Below, one piece after another: positions 41,605 through 52,003 of a stretch of 64,000 nucleotides of DNA. Within the stretch, counting starts at the first letter, position 1, and each line of letters starts with the position of its first letter. The stretch is from assembly GCA_003554945.1 (NCBI GenBank), contig PWHN01000044.1, forward strand, positions 38,286 to 102,285, given 5' to 3'. The translations under genes were made by a program, and so were the position numbers. Source of the DNA: a bacterium (GTDB lineage Bacteria; T1Sed10-126). The notes beneath the pieces are model-generated. The model made no database searches and was not told where the DNA came from. It saw only the letters and a program-made list of their open reading frames with translations.

Positions 41605-43966
41605 CGCGCAACTGGGCGTTGTATTTGTCTTGCAGTGTGGACAAAATTTTGTCCTGAATATTATTGACTTCATCATCGCTCAGGGAACGATCCTCTGCCC
41701 GAAATAAAAGTCTGAAGCTAAGACTTTTTTTTCCGGCAGGAAGCGGCTCCCCCTGATAGAGATCAAATAGATTGATTTCCTCCAGCCAGTCGGCGGTCGT
41801 GCGAATAGTTTTTTCGAGTGGTTCCACCTGTTGGTCCAGGTCAACTACAAGATCAAGGTCACGCTTAACCGGCGGTTGAGTGGAAAATTTGGAATAACTG
41901 CGCGGCCGGGGTTCAGGTAGCCCATCAAGGTTAAGTTCAGCCCCAAGAACCGGACCGGGATAGTCGTAAGAAAGCAAATCTTCACTTATCCGCCCCAGTT
42001 TCCCGACCTGTCTGTCCGCGACCACAATGCGAGTTGATTTTTCGGGCATCATTCCCGGTAGTTCAACGGTTTTTAGCTCAAAGCGAGGTAGATGGAGCTG
42101 GGCGAACAGCTTTTCCAGCAGACCCTTAAGATCGTAAAAATCCTGATAGCGATTGCTATCATCCCAGTGTTGCTCGTAAATATGGGTATGGGAGAGTATG
42201 GCCAGGTGCAGAGGCTCAGCCTCACTCTTACCGGGAAAAACGCGCCCAATTTCAAAGAGAGAGAGCTCCTCGTTTCCAGCGGCGAAGTTGTCCTCAAAAC
42301 TGGTAAACAGTGAATCGAGGAGGGTCTGCCGCATAGTTTTTTGTGTGACCGCGAGCGGATTGGCGAGATGAAGGCTTTCTTCGCCGGGCACTTCTGCAAA
42401 ACGATGTTCATCGGGACCCAGAAAACTAAAGTTTATATTTTCTGAATATCCCTGGTTGACAAGGAAATTGCGAACCTTGGATTCGAGGCGTTCCTCGTGA
42501 TCCGGTGTGCGTTCAGAATTAAGCCGGGGGTAAGTAACCGGAATCTGTTCGTAACCCTGCAGCCGGACAACTTCCTCAACGAGATCTTCAGGGCGGCGTA
42601 AATCGGATCGCCAGGCGGGAACATCGACCTGCCATTCTCGCTTGTTTTCCTGCACGTTAAGACCAAGTTTCTCAAGCTGGTTGGACGTCTTCTCCGGGCC
42701 AACTTCATAACCAATAATTTGTTCGAACAACTCAGGTTTGTAGGGGATCCGTATTTGGGGTGCATCTTTAGCCCGGCAGGTCACCGATTTGTTTATTTGT
42801 AGTTGCTCTTCATCCTGCGCGGGATCCTGTTCAAAAAGCTGAAGACAGCGAGCCAGGCAGCGATCATAATTTTCTGGGTCCACCCCACGTTCAAAACGGT
42901 GCGAGGCTTCAGTAGAAAGCTTGTGGTCCTGGGCACTCGAACGAATACCGGTGGGTTCAAAATAAGCACCTTCCAGCAAAATCCGGTTGGTCGACGCGCT
43001 GACCTGACTGTAAGCACCGCCCATAACACCGGCCAGTGCCTGCGGCCGGCGCGCGTCGGCGATGACCAGATCCTCCTGGGCCAACTGGCGTTTTTCGTCA
43101 TCAAGCGTGGTCAGTTTCTCAGCTTGTCTTGCGTAACGAACAATAACCGGCAACTGAAGCCGGTCGGCGTCAAACGGATGCAGAGGATGGCCAACTTCAA
43201 ACAGAGTATAGTTTGTGATGTCAACTATATTATTCAAAGGACGCAGACCCATTTTTAATATTTTTTTCTGGATCTCAAAAGAAGACTCGGCTACTTTTAC
43301 TCCACTCACTGGAACAGCAGTATAACTCCAGCAGGCTTCGGGGGCTTCGATTTTTACCTCGAGATCTGTCTCTGCAACTCCCGCCGGCAGAGAATTTGGA
43401 CGTGGGTCTTTTAAGTCCAGGTTTTCAGCGGCTGCAAAATCGCGGGCGACACCAAGATGCGAGAGACAGTCGCTACGGTTTGGAGTCAGGTCAAGCTCCA
43501 GAATCGGGGCTTCAAGATCAAGGATTTTGGAAGCCGGCTGACCCGGCTTAATCTTTTCGGGAAGGTTTAGCAAAGTCTGGGCATCAGTTGTTAAACCAAG
43601 CTCACGCGAAGAGCAAAGAAGTCCTTCCGAGTCGTGCCCGGCGAATTTTCTTGTTTCAACCTGTTCTCCGTTCAGAAAGCTACCCGGCGGGGCCCAGAGG
43701 TAGGTTTTCCCGGCTTGCACCTGAGGCGCCGCGGTAACTACCTGACAGCTTCGAGAACCGTCATTCACCTGACAAATCTTCAGGTCAGACCGCGAGTCGT
43801 GAGGAGATATTTCTTCCACCCGGGCACTTAGGACACCCCGGTTAAGATGGGCCAGGTCCAGCGTCGCATCGACCTCCAGCCCAATGTCAGTGAGCCGGCG
43901 CGCCAGATCCTCAGTTTTTGAAGGAAGTTCTACAAATTCAGCCAGCCAGTCAGTTAGTATACGCAT
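41597..43966 (-). CDS. pheT: Phenylalanyl-tRNA synthetase beta chain
   Basis: 789 residues in usual order: OB-type tRNA-binding domain (about 40-150; VVTAAPQVQAGKTYLWAPPGS), B3/B4 editing (ELDLTPNRSDCLSHLGVARD), B5, catalytic-like domain and C-terminal FDX-ACB (KFSTQPPVKRDLDLVVDLD). Follows pheS by 12 bases. Confidence 0.96.
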   Translation of the reverse strand: MRILTDWLAEFVELPSKTEDLARRLTDIGLEVDATLDLAHLNRGVLSARVEEISPHDSRSDLKICQVNDGSRSCQVVTAAPQVQAGKTYLWAPPGSFLNGEQVETRKFAGHDSEGLLCSSRELGLTTDAQTLLNLPEKIKPGQPASKILDLEAPILELDLTPNRSDCLSHLGVARDFAAAENLDLKDPRPNSLPAGVAETDLEVKIEAPEACWSYTAVPVSGVKVAESSFEIQKKILKMGLRPLNNIVDITNYTLFEVGHPLHPFDADRLQLPVIVRYARQAEKLTTLDDEKRQLAQEDLVIADARRPQALAGVMGGAYSQVSASTNRILLEGAYFEPTGIRSSAQDHKLSTEASHRFERGVDPENYDRCLARCLQLFEQDPAQDEEQLQINKSVTCRAKDAPQIRIPYKPELFEQIIGYEVGPEKTSNQLEKLGLNVQENKREWQVDVPAWRSDLRRPEDLVEEVVRLQGYEQIPVTYPRLNSERTPDHEERLESKVRNFLVNQGYSENINFSFLGPDEHRFAEVPGEESLHLANPLAVTQKTMRQTLLDSLFTSFEDNFAAGNEELSLFEIGRVFPGKSEAEPLHLAILSHTHIYEQHWDDSNRYQDFYDLKGLLEKLFAQLHLPRFELKTVELPGMMPEKSTRIVVADRQVGKLGRISEDLLSYDYPGPVLGAELNLDGLPEPRPRSYSKFSTQPPVKRDLDLVVDLDQQVEPLEKTIRTTADWLEEINLFDLYQGEPLPAGKKSLSFRLLFRAEDRSLSDDEVNNIQDKILSTLQDKYNAQLRDE

Positions 43967-43978
43967 CGAATTTCTCCG

Positions 43979-44983
43979 TTAAAATTGGTTCAAGAACCTG
44001 AGATCGTTTTCATAGAAAAGCTGCAGATTGTCAATGCCGTATTTAAGCATGGCCAGTCGCTCAACTCCCATTCCAAATGCAAACCCCTGCCAGCGATCAG
44101 TGTCATATCCGACTGCTTTGAAAACTTCCGGATCGACCATGCCGGCGCCCAAAATTTCAAGCCATTCGCCTCCAGCTTCTTCAAATTGAATGTCTACCTC
44201 GGCTGATGGCTCTGTAAAGGGAAAGTAACTCGGACGAAAACGAAGCCGGGTTTCAGGCCCAAAAAAACGGTGAACAAAGAGTTCCAGGGTCCCTTTCAGA
44301 TCAGCAAAAGTCGCCTGCCTGTCAACCCAGAGCCCTTCGACCTGGTGAAAAACCGGTGAATGAGACATATCGGCGGCATCGCGTCGAAAAGTCCTACCGG
44401 GAGCTATTATTTGAAGCGGCGGCTTTTCAGCCTCCATAACGTGCACCTGGACAGGAGAAGTATGGGTTCTAAGCAGCCGACCGTCCTCAAGATAAAGGGT
44501 ATCGTGCATATCGCGTGCGGGATGATCGGCGGGAATGTTCAAAGCTTCGAAATTGTAGAAATCAGTCTCTATCTCCGGGCCCTCGACAGTGGTGTAACCC
44601 ATACGCTCAAAGATTTCCACAATCCGCTCCAGAGCTAAATTTAGCGGATGTTTACTCCCACGGGAGTTAACCCGACCGGGCAGGGTCGGGTCGAAAGGGG
44701 GGGCACCTTCTTCTGACCCGGAAGAACTGGAAACTTTTCCCTGCTTTTGTTCAAATTTTTTGGAGAGTTTCTGTTTTAAGGCATTTGCTCTTTTTCCAAC
44801 CTGGGGCCGCTGCTCGCTCGGGATCTCACCTATGGAACTGAGTATCTGGCGCAGCATCCCGCTGCGGCCGAGATATTTCACACGATAATCTTCCAGCTCC
44901 TCCGGCGAGGTGCAGTCCTCCAGCTCTGCTGGCGCCTCACTTTCGAGCTGGTCAAGCAGCTCGAGTGGTGAAGGCAAACTCAC
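43979..44983 (-). CDS. pheS: Phenylalanyl-tRNA synthetase alpha chain
   Basis: 334 residues. [52 protein letters not shown] and the C-terminal [14 protein letters not shown] with Gly/Arg of class II motif 3 are present. The start overlaps the rplT stop by four bases. Confidence 0.96.
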   Translation of the reverse strand: MSLPSPLELLDQLESEAPAELEDCTSPEELEDYRVKYLGRSGMLRQILSSIGEIPSEQRPQVGKRANALKQKLSKKFEQKQGKVSSSSGSEEGAPPFDPTLPGRVNSRGSKHPLNLALERIVEIFERMGYTTVEGPEIETDFYNFEALNIPADHPARDMHDTLYLEDGRLLRTHTSPVQVHVMEAEKPPLQIIAPGRTFRRDAADMSHSPVFHQVEGLWVDRQATFADLKGTLELFVHRFFGPETRLRFRPSYFPFTEPSAEVDIQFEEAGGEWLEILGAGMVDPEVFKAVGYDTDRWQGFAFGMGVERLAMLKYGIDNLQLFYENDLRFLNQF

Positions 44984-45333
44984 TCAATCTCCCGAGCAAA
45001 ATCTACTATGGCACTGAACGCCTCGGGGTCACGAACTGCCAGGTCGGCAAGCATCTTGCGATTCAATTTAACGTCAGCTTTCTTCAGTTTACCAATCAAC
45101 TGACTGTAGGACATACCGTTCTGGCGAGCGGCTGCATTGATACGTGTAATCCACAGGCGCCGAAAGTTCCGCTTTTTCTCCTTGCGATGGCGGTAGGCGT
45201 GTTTTAGTCCACGTTCAACGCTCTGCTTGGCTTCCCGGTAATTAGTGCTACGTCCTCCCCGGTAGCCACGAGCTTGTTTTAAAACCTTCTTGTGCCGTCG
45301 GCGTCTAATTTTACTTTTTTTAGTACCAGCCAT
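44980..45333 (-). CDS. rplT: 50S ribosomal protein L20
   Basis: 117 residues, standard length. [53 protein letters not shown] L20 sequence. Also represses its own operon in E. coli. RBS GAAGGAGGAG. Confidence 0.97.
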   Translation of the reverse strand: MAGTKKSKIRRRRHKKVLKQARGYRGGRSTNYREAKQSVERGLKHAYRHRKEKKRNFRRLWITRINAAARQNGMSYSQLIGKLKKADVKLNRKMLADLAVRDPEAFSAIVDFAREIE

Positions 45334-45458
45334 TTTCTACTCCTCCTTCTTTTAACTTAAGTAGCAGTCTTATTTCAATTTTTAACGGTTAATTGCGGCA
45401 GCGGTATAAGCCGCACAGGCGGGTCAATCTTCAGTTACGTCTCCAGAAACGCAGTTAC

Positions 45459-45659
45459 TCAGCCGTAAGGCATCATTTTCTTTATGCGTTTGAAGTCCGA
45501 ACGATTGATCTCCTTGGAGCCTCTTAGTTGACGTTTAGCATCGCTGCCCATCTTAGAAAGCAGATGACTTTTCCGGGCACGGTGATGCATAACCTTACCG
45601 GTGCCGGTAATTTTAAACCTTTTTGCAACCGCTTTACGGGTCTTCATTTTTTTAGACAT
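45459..45659 (-). CDS. rpmI: 50S ribosomal protein L35
   Basis: 66 residues, standard length. KMKTRKAVAKRFKITGTGKV and a basic C terminus ending MMPYG. Lies 19 bases after infC with GGAGGT before the ATG. Confidence 0.97.
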   Translation of the reverse strand: MSKKMKTRKAVAKRFKITGTGKVMHHRARKSHLLSKMGSDAKRQLRGSKEINRSDFKRIKKMMPYG

Positions 45660-45678
45660 AACGTATACCTCCGTTCAA

Positions 45679-46197
45679 TCAACTGGGTTCAACAACCATG
45701 GTCATCATGTGACCTTCCATGGTCGGTTCTTTTGTCACTTCTCCCTCTTCCTCAAGCTCTTCTTTAATTTTATTCAATAGTCTCCTGCCCAGTTCAGGCT
45801 TGGTGATTTGCCTGCCCCGGAAGAAAACCTGGAACTTCACCTTATTGTTGTTATTCAAAAAACGTCTGGCGTCGTTAAGCTTAAAGTCCAAATCATGCTC
45901 TTCAATCTGCGGGTTGAAGCGCAGTTGTTTTAACTTCATCGTGTCCTGGGCCTGTCGCGCCGCCTGACGCGCCTTTTGCTTCTCATATTTATATTTGCCA
46001 TAATCCATCATCTTGACAACGACGGGCTTAGCGTTTGGCGCCACTTCGACCAGATCCTTGTCTCGACTTCTGGCCTCTTCCAACGCCTTCTCCGTAGACA
46101 CTATACCAATCTGCTCACTGTCCTCTGTGACCAGCCTTACCTCATCGTCAGTTATTTCCTCGTTAACCCGAATATTCTCTTCCGATTTTCCTATCAA
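45679..46197 (-). CDS. infC: Translation initiation factor IF-3
   Basis: About 172 residues. Both domains are clear: RVNEEITDDEVRLV (N) and KLKQLRFNPQIEEHDLDFK (C, 30S binding). There is no ATG. A TTG at 46209 overlaps the GGAGGTG ribosome site; TTG at 46197 (five bases after GGAGG) or ATA at 46194 (eight bases after) are the likely starts. Many infC genes use rare start codons because IF-3 rejects them and so limits its own synthesis. Confidence 0.95.
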   Translation of the reverse strand: MIGKSEENIRVNEEITDDEVRLVTEDSEQIGIVSTEKALEEARSRDKDLVEVAPNAKPVVVKMMDYGKYKYEKQKARQAARQAQDTMKLKQLRFNPQIEEHDLDFKLNDARRFLNNNNKVKFQVFFRGRQITKPELGRRLLNKIKEELEEEGEVTKEPTMEGHMMTMVVEPS

Positions 46198-46290
46198 AGG
46201 CACCTCCAAAACAAGTTTTTGTGTATCCTTACCTGTACAACCAAGTAATGATATCTTATTTTCACCAAAATAATAACATTTTTTGGGGTT

Positions 46291-48207
46291 TTAGCCCAGT
46301 GGTGTTATCGGCTGTCTGGAATCAATGATCTGACGAAGCCGTTGAACGGCTTCATCAACAGACAGAGTGTTGCTTTCCTCCTCACCATAAGTTCGAACCT
46401 CAACACTTCTTGCCTCTTCTTCATCGCTACCGACTATAATTGCGTAGGGGATCTTCTGCTTGATAGCAGTCCGAATTCGTTTGCCAAGGCTTTCGGAGGC
46501 CGGCTGAATACTCGAATTGATGTTTTCATTTCGGAACTGAGCGGCTATTTCCTCGGCGTATTCGCGGTTTGCGGGATCAACCGGCAGAATCCAGACAGGG
46601 GTTGGTGCCAGCCAGGGGGGGAAGGCACCGCCGTAGTGTTCGACCAGACAGCCAAAAAACCTCTCAATTGACCCGAAAAGAGCCCGGTGAATCATAATTG
46701 GACGCTGTTCCTCGCCGTCCTCGTCAACATAGGCAACATCAAAACGTTCTGGAATATTAAAGTCCACCTGGATAGTGCTGCACTGCCACTCCCGGTCCAA
46801 TGAGTCACGAATTTTTAGGTCAATTTTAGGACCGTAATAAACCCCTTCGCCGGGGTCAATATCGTAATCAAGCCCGGCCTCTTCCAGAGCATTTTTGAGA
46901 GAGTTGGTGGCCAGCTCCCAGCGGTCCTCCGAACCAACGTAATCGTCCGGTCGGGTGCTTACAAATATTTCGTAGTCTTTAAATCCAAAAGTTGAAAGAA
47001 TTTCAGTGGTAAACTCAAGCAGCTGCTGCAGCTCCTCCTCAAGCTGTTTAGGCCGGCAGTATATGTGGGCGTCATCCTGGGTAAAACCTCGCACACGCAG
47101 AAGACCGTGTAAAACACCGGATTTTTCATAGCGGTAGACGGTCCCCAGCTCAGCGTATCGAATCGGCAGGTCGCGGTAACTACGGGTCCGGGAGTTAAAT
47201 ATTTGCATGTGAAAGGGACAGTTCATCGGCTTTACCCTGTAGTTACGGTCGTCCATCTCCATACGCGGGAACATGTGCTGCTTGTAATGATCCAGGTGAC
47301 CACTCACTTCCCAGAGTTCCTCCTGTGCCAGATGAGGAGTTCGAACTGAGCGATACCCCTCTTCGCGGTGGCGGTTGCGCCAGTAATTTTCAATTTCCTG
47401 ACGAATTTCAGCACCTCGCGGGTGCCAAATAATCAATCCGGGTCCCACCTCTTCGCTGATATGGAATAGATCAAGTTCACGTCCAAGACGACGGTGGTCC
47501 CGTTTTTTCGCTTCCTCCAGCATCTTTTCGTATTCTTCCAATTCAGTCTCAGTCTGAAAAGCAACCCCGTAAACTCGCTGGAGCATCGGACCGGTCTCGT
47601 CGCCACGCCAGTAGGCGCCGGCAAGCTTGGTAAGCTTTATCACGCCGAGGTCGCCGGTTGACATCAAGTGCGGGCCGCCACAGAGGTCTTCAAAATCCTG
47701 CTGGCGGTAGAAACTGGGCTCACCGTCAAGCTCGTCAAGTAGTTCCAGCTTGTATTCGGCTCCGCTTTCTTTAAATTTTTGCCGCGCCTCCTCGACGCTG
47801 CAGGAGTAACGCTCGATCGGGATGCCCCGCTGGATAATCTGCTGAATAATTCCCTCCAGGTTCTCCAGTTCGTCTTCTGAGAGATTACGCGGCAGATCAA
47901 AATCATAGTAAAAACCATCATCCACGGGCGGGCCTATCGCCAGTTTAAGGTCACCATCCATGTAGTATTGCATAGCATGAGCAAGCACATGAGAGGCGGT
48001 ATGCCAGTAGATATGCTTGCCGGCCGAATCTTCGTAAGTTACAAACTGTATTTCAGCGCCTTCCGGCGGCTGCTCACGCAAGTCCTGCAGCTCACCGTTA
48101 ACAAGCGCTCCCAGGGCTTCGTTTTTTTCTAATTTTTTTGCCAATTCATAAAGCGACTGGTCGTCGGGTATCTCTATTTTATCTCCCATAACATTAACCT
48201 GTTTCAT
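46291..48207 (-). CDS. thrS: Threonyl-tRNA synthetase
   Basis: 638 residues: TGS domain (1-62), editing domain with HTASHVLAHAM and the SAD motif, class II core (MNCPFHMQIFNSRTRSYRDLP, GLLRVRGFTQDDAHIYC) and anticodon-binding end. ATG at 48207 after GCGAGTG; frame further upstream has no better site. First gene of the translation block. Confidence 0.96.
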   Translation of the reverse strand: MKQVNVMGDKIEIPDDQSLYELAKKLEKNEALGALVNGELQDLREQPPEGAEIQFVTYEDSAGKHIYWHTASHVLAHAMQYYMDGDLKLAIGPPVDDGFYYDFDLPRNLSEDELENLEGIIQQIIQRGIPIERYSCSVEEARQKFKESGAEYKLELLDELDGEPSFYRQQDFEDLCGGPHLMSTGDLGVIKLTKLAGAYWRGDETGPMLQRVYGVAFQTETELEEYEKMLEEAKKRDHRRLGRELDLFHISEEVGPGLIIWHPRGAEIRQEIENYWRNRHREEGYRSVRTPHLAQEELWEVSGHLDHYKQHMFPRMEMDDRNYRVKPMNCPFHMQIFNSRTRSYRDLPIRYAELGTVYRYEKSGVLHGLLRVRGFTQDDAHIYCRPKQLEEELQQLLEFTTEILSTFGFKDYEIFVSTRPDDYVGSEDRWELATNSLKNALEEAGLDYDIDPGEGVYYGPKIDLKIRDSLDREWQCSTIQVDFNIPERFDVAYVDEDGEEQRPIMIHRALFGSIERFFGCLVEHYGGAFPPWLAPTPVWILPVDPANREYAEEIAAQFRNENINSSIQPASESLGKRIRTAIKQKIPYAIIVGSDEEEARSVEVRTYGEEESNTLSVDEAVQRLRQIIDSRQPITPLG

Positions 48208-48648
48208 CACAATCACTCGCAATTCTGTTATTTGAAATTACTGTTCAAACGACGAAAAGAATACCATTATGGCCGGTTGTCTGCAAGTTTTACCTATCCC
48301 GGATTCCGTCATTCCGGCCTCCGAACCGGAAAACACCAGCTTAAAGCTCAAAGCCAAAAGCTGAAAGCTAATTCAAATCCATTAAGTGCTCATAATCTTG
48401 TTCATGTTCTTGAACTTGACGTCATTCCGGGCAAGCGACCGTAGGGAGCGCGATCCGGAATCCATGTTGGATTTTTAATGGTTATCAAACAATATTGGGA
48501 AACTTGCTCCGAGAAGAGGAAATTAGGATATTAGGAGATGAGGAGATTAGGCAAGGTCAAGTGCAGGGGAACACAAGTGCGGAAAACCTGAAACCTTAAA
48601 ATGGATTGCGGATCAGGGTCCGCAATGACGACCTTTAGGTCAAAACCA

Positions 48649-48696
48649 TCCCCCCTTTCCTTTTCCCCCCTTGAAGGGGGGAAAGACAAAGGGGGG
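48649..48696. repeat. Dispersed C/G-rich palindrome
   Basis: TCCCCCCTTTCCTTTTCCCC...GGGGAAAGACAAAGGGGGG, nearly self-complementary over 48 bases; same family as 6072 and 56275. Confidence 0.8.
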
Positions 48697-48702
48697 TGAA
48701 AA

Positions 48703-48732
48703 ATGGATTGCGGGTCAGGGCCCGCAATGACG
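48703..48732. repeat. Dispersed palindrome ATGGATTGCGGG...
   Basis: ATGGATTGCGGGTCAGGG followed by CCCGCAATGACG; differs from 48601-48631 at few bases. Confidence 0.8.
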
Positions 48733-48919
48733 AGATCGGTAACGGTTTTCCCTTATTCCGCGGAAGAGTGTTGGAGAAAGGGAGAAAGACGATAGAAAAT
48801 TCTGGACCGACAGCACGGGGTATTTCAAAAAGTTGGTATTTTTTGTAAAGTTAACGATTGCAGATGCAAAAAACGCACAGTGTTTAAACTCATACTTTAT
48901 CCAACTGGAGGTTTTAATA

Positions 48920-49078
48920 ATGGTTTGGCTGGCCGGAGGAGCAACACAGCCGAGCAAGCGGATCAGTGGCGAGACCAGGGAGTTGTCGCTAATTCTGCCG
49001 CTACAGATTCCAGAAGCCGGACTGGCGATAAAAGAAAACGCCCGCATAACCAGTTTGGGTGTTATAAATACTTCTTGA
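48920..49078 (+). CDS. Possible 52-residue orphan peptide
   Basis: ATG eight bases after a perfect GGAGG. Product MVWLAGGATQP... has no match I know, no membrane segment and no lipobox. An equally open frame lies on the other strand, so coding is uncertain; the DNA could also be a gene remnant. Confidence 0.3.
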   Translation: MVWLAGGATQPSKRISGETRELSLILPLQIPEAGLAIKENARITSLGVINTS

Positions 49079-49170
49079 TCGCCGCCACATAAATTGACAG
49101 AACAGAGGGTTTTGGTATGATTTTCAGGGCTGTAAAAAATCATCATCCAAATCAAGGAGGGAAAATACCT

Positions 49171-49494
49171 ATGACTGTATCGTTTGAGGACTTTCAAAAG
49201 CTCGATTTACGGATCGGCGAGGTGGTTGAATGCACCGATCATCCAAACGCCGACAATCTTTTACTACTGCAGACCGACGTTGGAGACAAAAAAATTCAGC
49301 TTGTCGCCGGATTGAAGGGCCATTACACACCGTCGGAGCTGGAGGGCAGGAAAATCGTCGTCCTGGTTAATCTTGAGCCGGCGACACTGCGCGGAGAGAA
49401 GAGCGAAGGAATGCTGCTGGCCGCTGACGGTGATGATGGTGTCTCGCTTCTTCAGCCGGATGCAGATGTGGCTGCAGGCACAAATATATTGTAG
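49171..49494 (+). CDS. tRNA-binding protein, MetRS C-terminal/Trbp111 type
   Basis: 107 residues with one OB-fold: FQKLDLRIGEVVECTDHPNADNLLLLQTDVG, then GLKGHYTPSELEGRKIVVLVNLEPATLRGEKSEGMLLAA. This matches the free form of the MetRS beta domain (CsaA/Trbp111-like). AAGGAGG at 49154-49160 sets the start. Lies 42 bases before eno and may be co-transcribed. Confidence 0.9.
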   Translation: MTVSFEDFQKLDLRIGEVVECTDHPNADNLLLLQTDVGDKKIQLVAGLKGHYTPSELEGRKIVVLVNLEPATLRGEKSEGMLLAADGDDGVSLLQPDADVAAGTNIL

Positions 49495-49500
49495 AAATAA

Positions 49501-50814
<1,314 letters not shown>

Positions 50815-50817
50815 CCC

Positions 50818-50860
50818 GGTTAATTAACCGCGCGGCGCAGCGCTATTTTTAGTTATTTTT
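50818..50860 (+). terminator. Likely terminator after eno
   Basis: CGGTTAATTAACCG palindrome then GCGCGGCGCAGCGC hairpin, followed by TATTTTTAGTTATTTTTT. Confidence 0.55.
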
Positions 50861-50868
50861 TAACAAAA

Positions 50869-51107
50869 TGGTTCTATTGAAATCCTTACTGAAACCGGTC
50901 TACTCAAAGGTGTTGGGACTCATTCTTGATTGGCCTCCGGCCAATCTCCGAGGTATATCTGGCAATAATCAGATCATCCAAGATCTATTGCCAGCTATAA
51001 ATCCGTCAAACACCTTTGAGTAGCCCAAGTAAAGCGTATGGATATTTTTAAAAAGTAGCACTAATCAATTGCTCTCTAAGATAGCAAAAAGGATTTCAAT
51101 AGAGCCA
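50869..51107. mobile_element. 239-base element with 19-base terminal inverted repeats
   Basis: Ends TGGTTCTATTGAAATCCTT (50869-50887) and AAGGATTTCAATAGAGCCA (51089-51107), 17 of 19 pairing. Inside are a 15-base inverted repeat (CTACTCAAAGGTGTT at 50900-50914, complement at 51009-51023), GATTGGCC/GGCCAATC and GGCAATA/TATTGCC. No frame. Non-autonomous transposon-like or structured RNA. Confidence 0.7.
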
Positions 51108-51208
51108 CTAAAATAACTGTATCTTTTTTATGCTGCTACAGCGGTGGCGCTGTAATTAATCGTGCCAGTTTGTAGTAAAATCAGAAAATTTTTGAGGTGA
51201 ATTAGGTA

Positions 51209-52003
51209 ATGATTGGCAAGGATATTCGTATGGAAAGATTGATGAACCGTGAGTCGGGCAACACAGTAATCGTGCCCATGGATCACGGCGTAACAATTGG
51301 GCCTGTGCCCGGTCTGGAAAATATGTCCCGGGCTGTCGACAACGTCGTTGAAGGAGGAGCGACGGCTGTGTTGATGCACAAAGGGATGGTGGCTCACGGA
51401 CACCGCGGCGGCGGTGAAGACGTGGGACTTATCATTCACATGTCCGCCAGCACTTCTCTTTCTCTGCGACCCAACCATAAGATCCAGAGCTGTACCGTTG
51501 AGGAAGCCGTTCGCATGGGTGCTGACGCTGTTTCAATCCATATTAATCTGGGTGCAGAAAACGAATACCTCATGCTCCAGAAATTTGGTGAAATTGGTAA
51601 TAAATGTCAGCAGTGGGGAATGCCGCTGGTCGCCATGATGTATACCCGCGGTCCTCGAATTGATAACGAGTATGAAACTGGCGTCGTCGCTCACGCTGCC
51701 CGGGTGGGCGCCGAGCTAGGCGCTGATATCGTCAAATGCAACTACACCGGCGATCCCGAGAGCTTCTCGCGTGTAATCGAAGGCTGTCCGGTTCCCGTAG
51801 TAATTGCCGGCGGTGAGAAAATGGACGACGAGGCCAGCATATTAGAGATGGTTCAGGAAGCTCTGAACGCCGGGGCGAGGGGTGTCTCCATCGGAAGAAA
51901 CGTTTTTCAGGCAGCATCCCCCGACCGCATGGTTGAGGCTATCTCCTCAATTGTTCACCACGGTCAGACGACAGATAAAGCGGAGGAGATTTTAAATGAG
52001 TAA
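51209..52003 (+). CDS. DhnA-type aldolase, likely ADH synthase (AroA')
   Basis: 264 residues of the archaeal class I aldolase family. [11 protein letters not shown] starts the barrel, MMYTRGPR and [12 protein letters not shown] (Schiff-base Lys) are in place, [10 protein letters not shown] is the phosphate site. In methanogens this enzyme condenses DKFP with aspartate semialdehyde to 2-amino-3,7-dideoxyheptulosonate. The 8-base overlap with dehydroquinate synthase II favours that over glycolytic FBP aldolase, although a double role is possible. Confidence 0.85.
   Translation: MIGKDIRMERLMNRESGNTVIVPMDHGVTIGPVPGLENMSRAVDNVVEGGATAVLMHKGMVAHGHRGGGEDVGLIIHMSASTSLSLRPNHKIQSCTVEEAVRMGADAVSIHINLGAENEYLMLQKFGEIGNKCQQWGMPLVAMMYTRGPRIDNEYETGVVAHAARVGAELGADIVKCNYTGDPESFSRVIEGCPVPVVIAGGEKMDDEASILEMVQEALNAGARGVSIGRNVFQAASPDRMVEAISSIVHHGQTTDKAEEILNE

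Larger units (their letters stand above)
48230..49170. other. Repeat-rich 940-base region
   Basis: Contains dispersed palindromes at 48301-48330, 48421-48470, 48601-48631 and 48703-48732, and the C/G-rich palindrome at 48649-48696. One short frame with a good ribosome site is listed separately. No other gene is seen. Confidence 0.65.

Noticed and set aside
41597..41676. Longer start for the ZapB-like gene with a CPHC motif
   Set aside because: Those residues come from reading the pheT end in another frame; the ATG in ATGAGTGA is better placed.
46210..46290. T-box or L20-type leader between thrS and infC
   Set aside because: I could not find the specifier loop, the antiterminator or a convincing pseudoknot in 81 bases.
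48715..49197. A 160-codon frame on the minus strand
   Set aside because: It runs across repeats and the start of the tRNA-binding gene, has no ribosome site and no family-like sequence.
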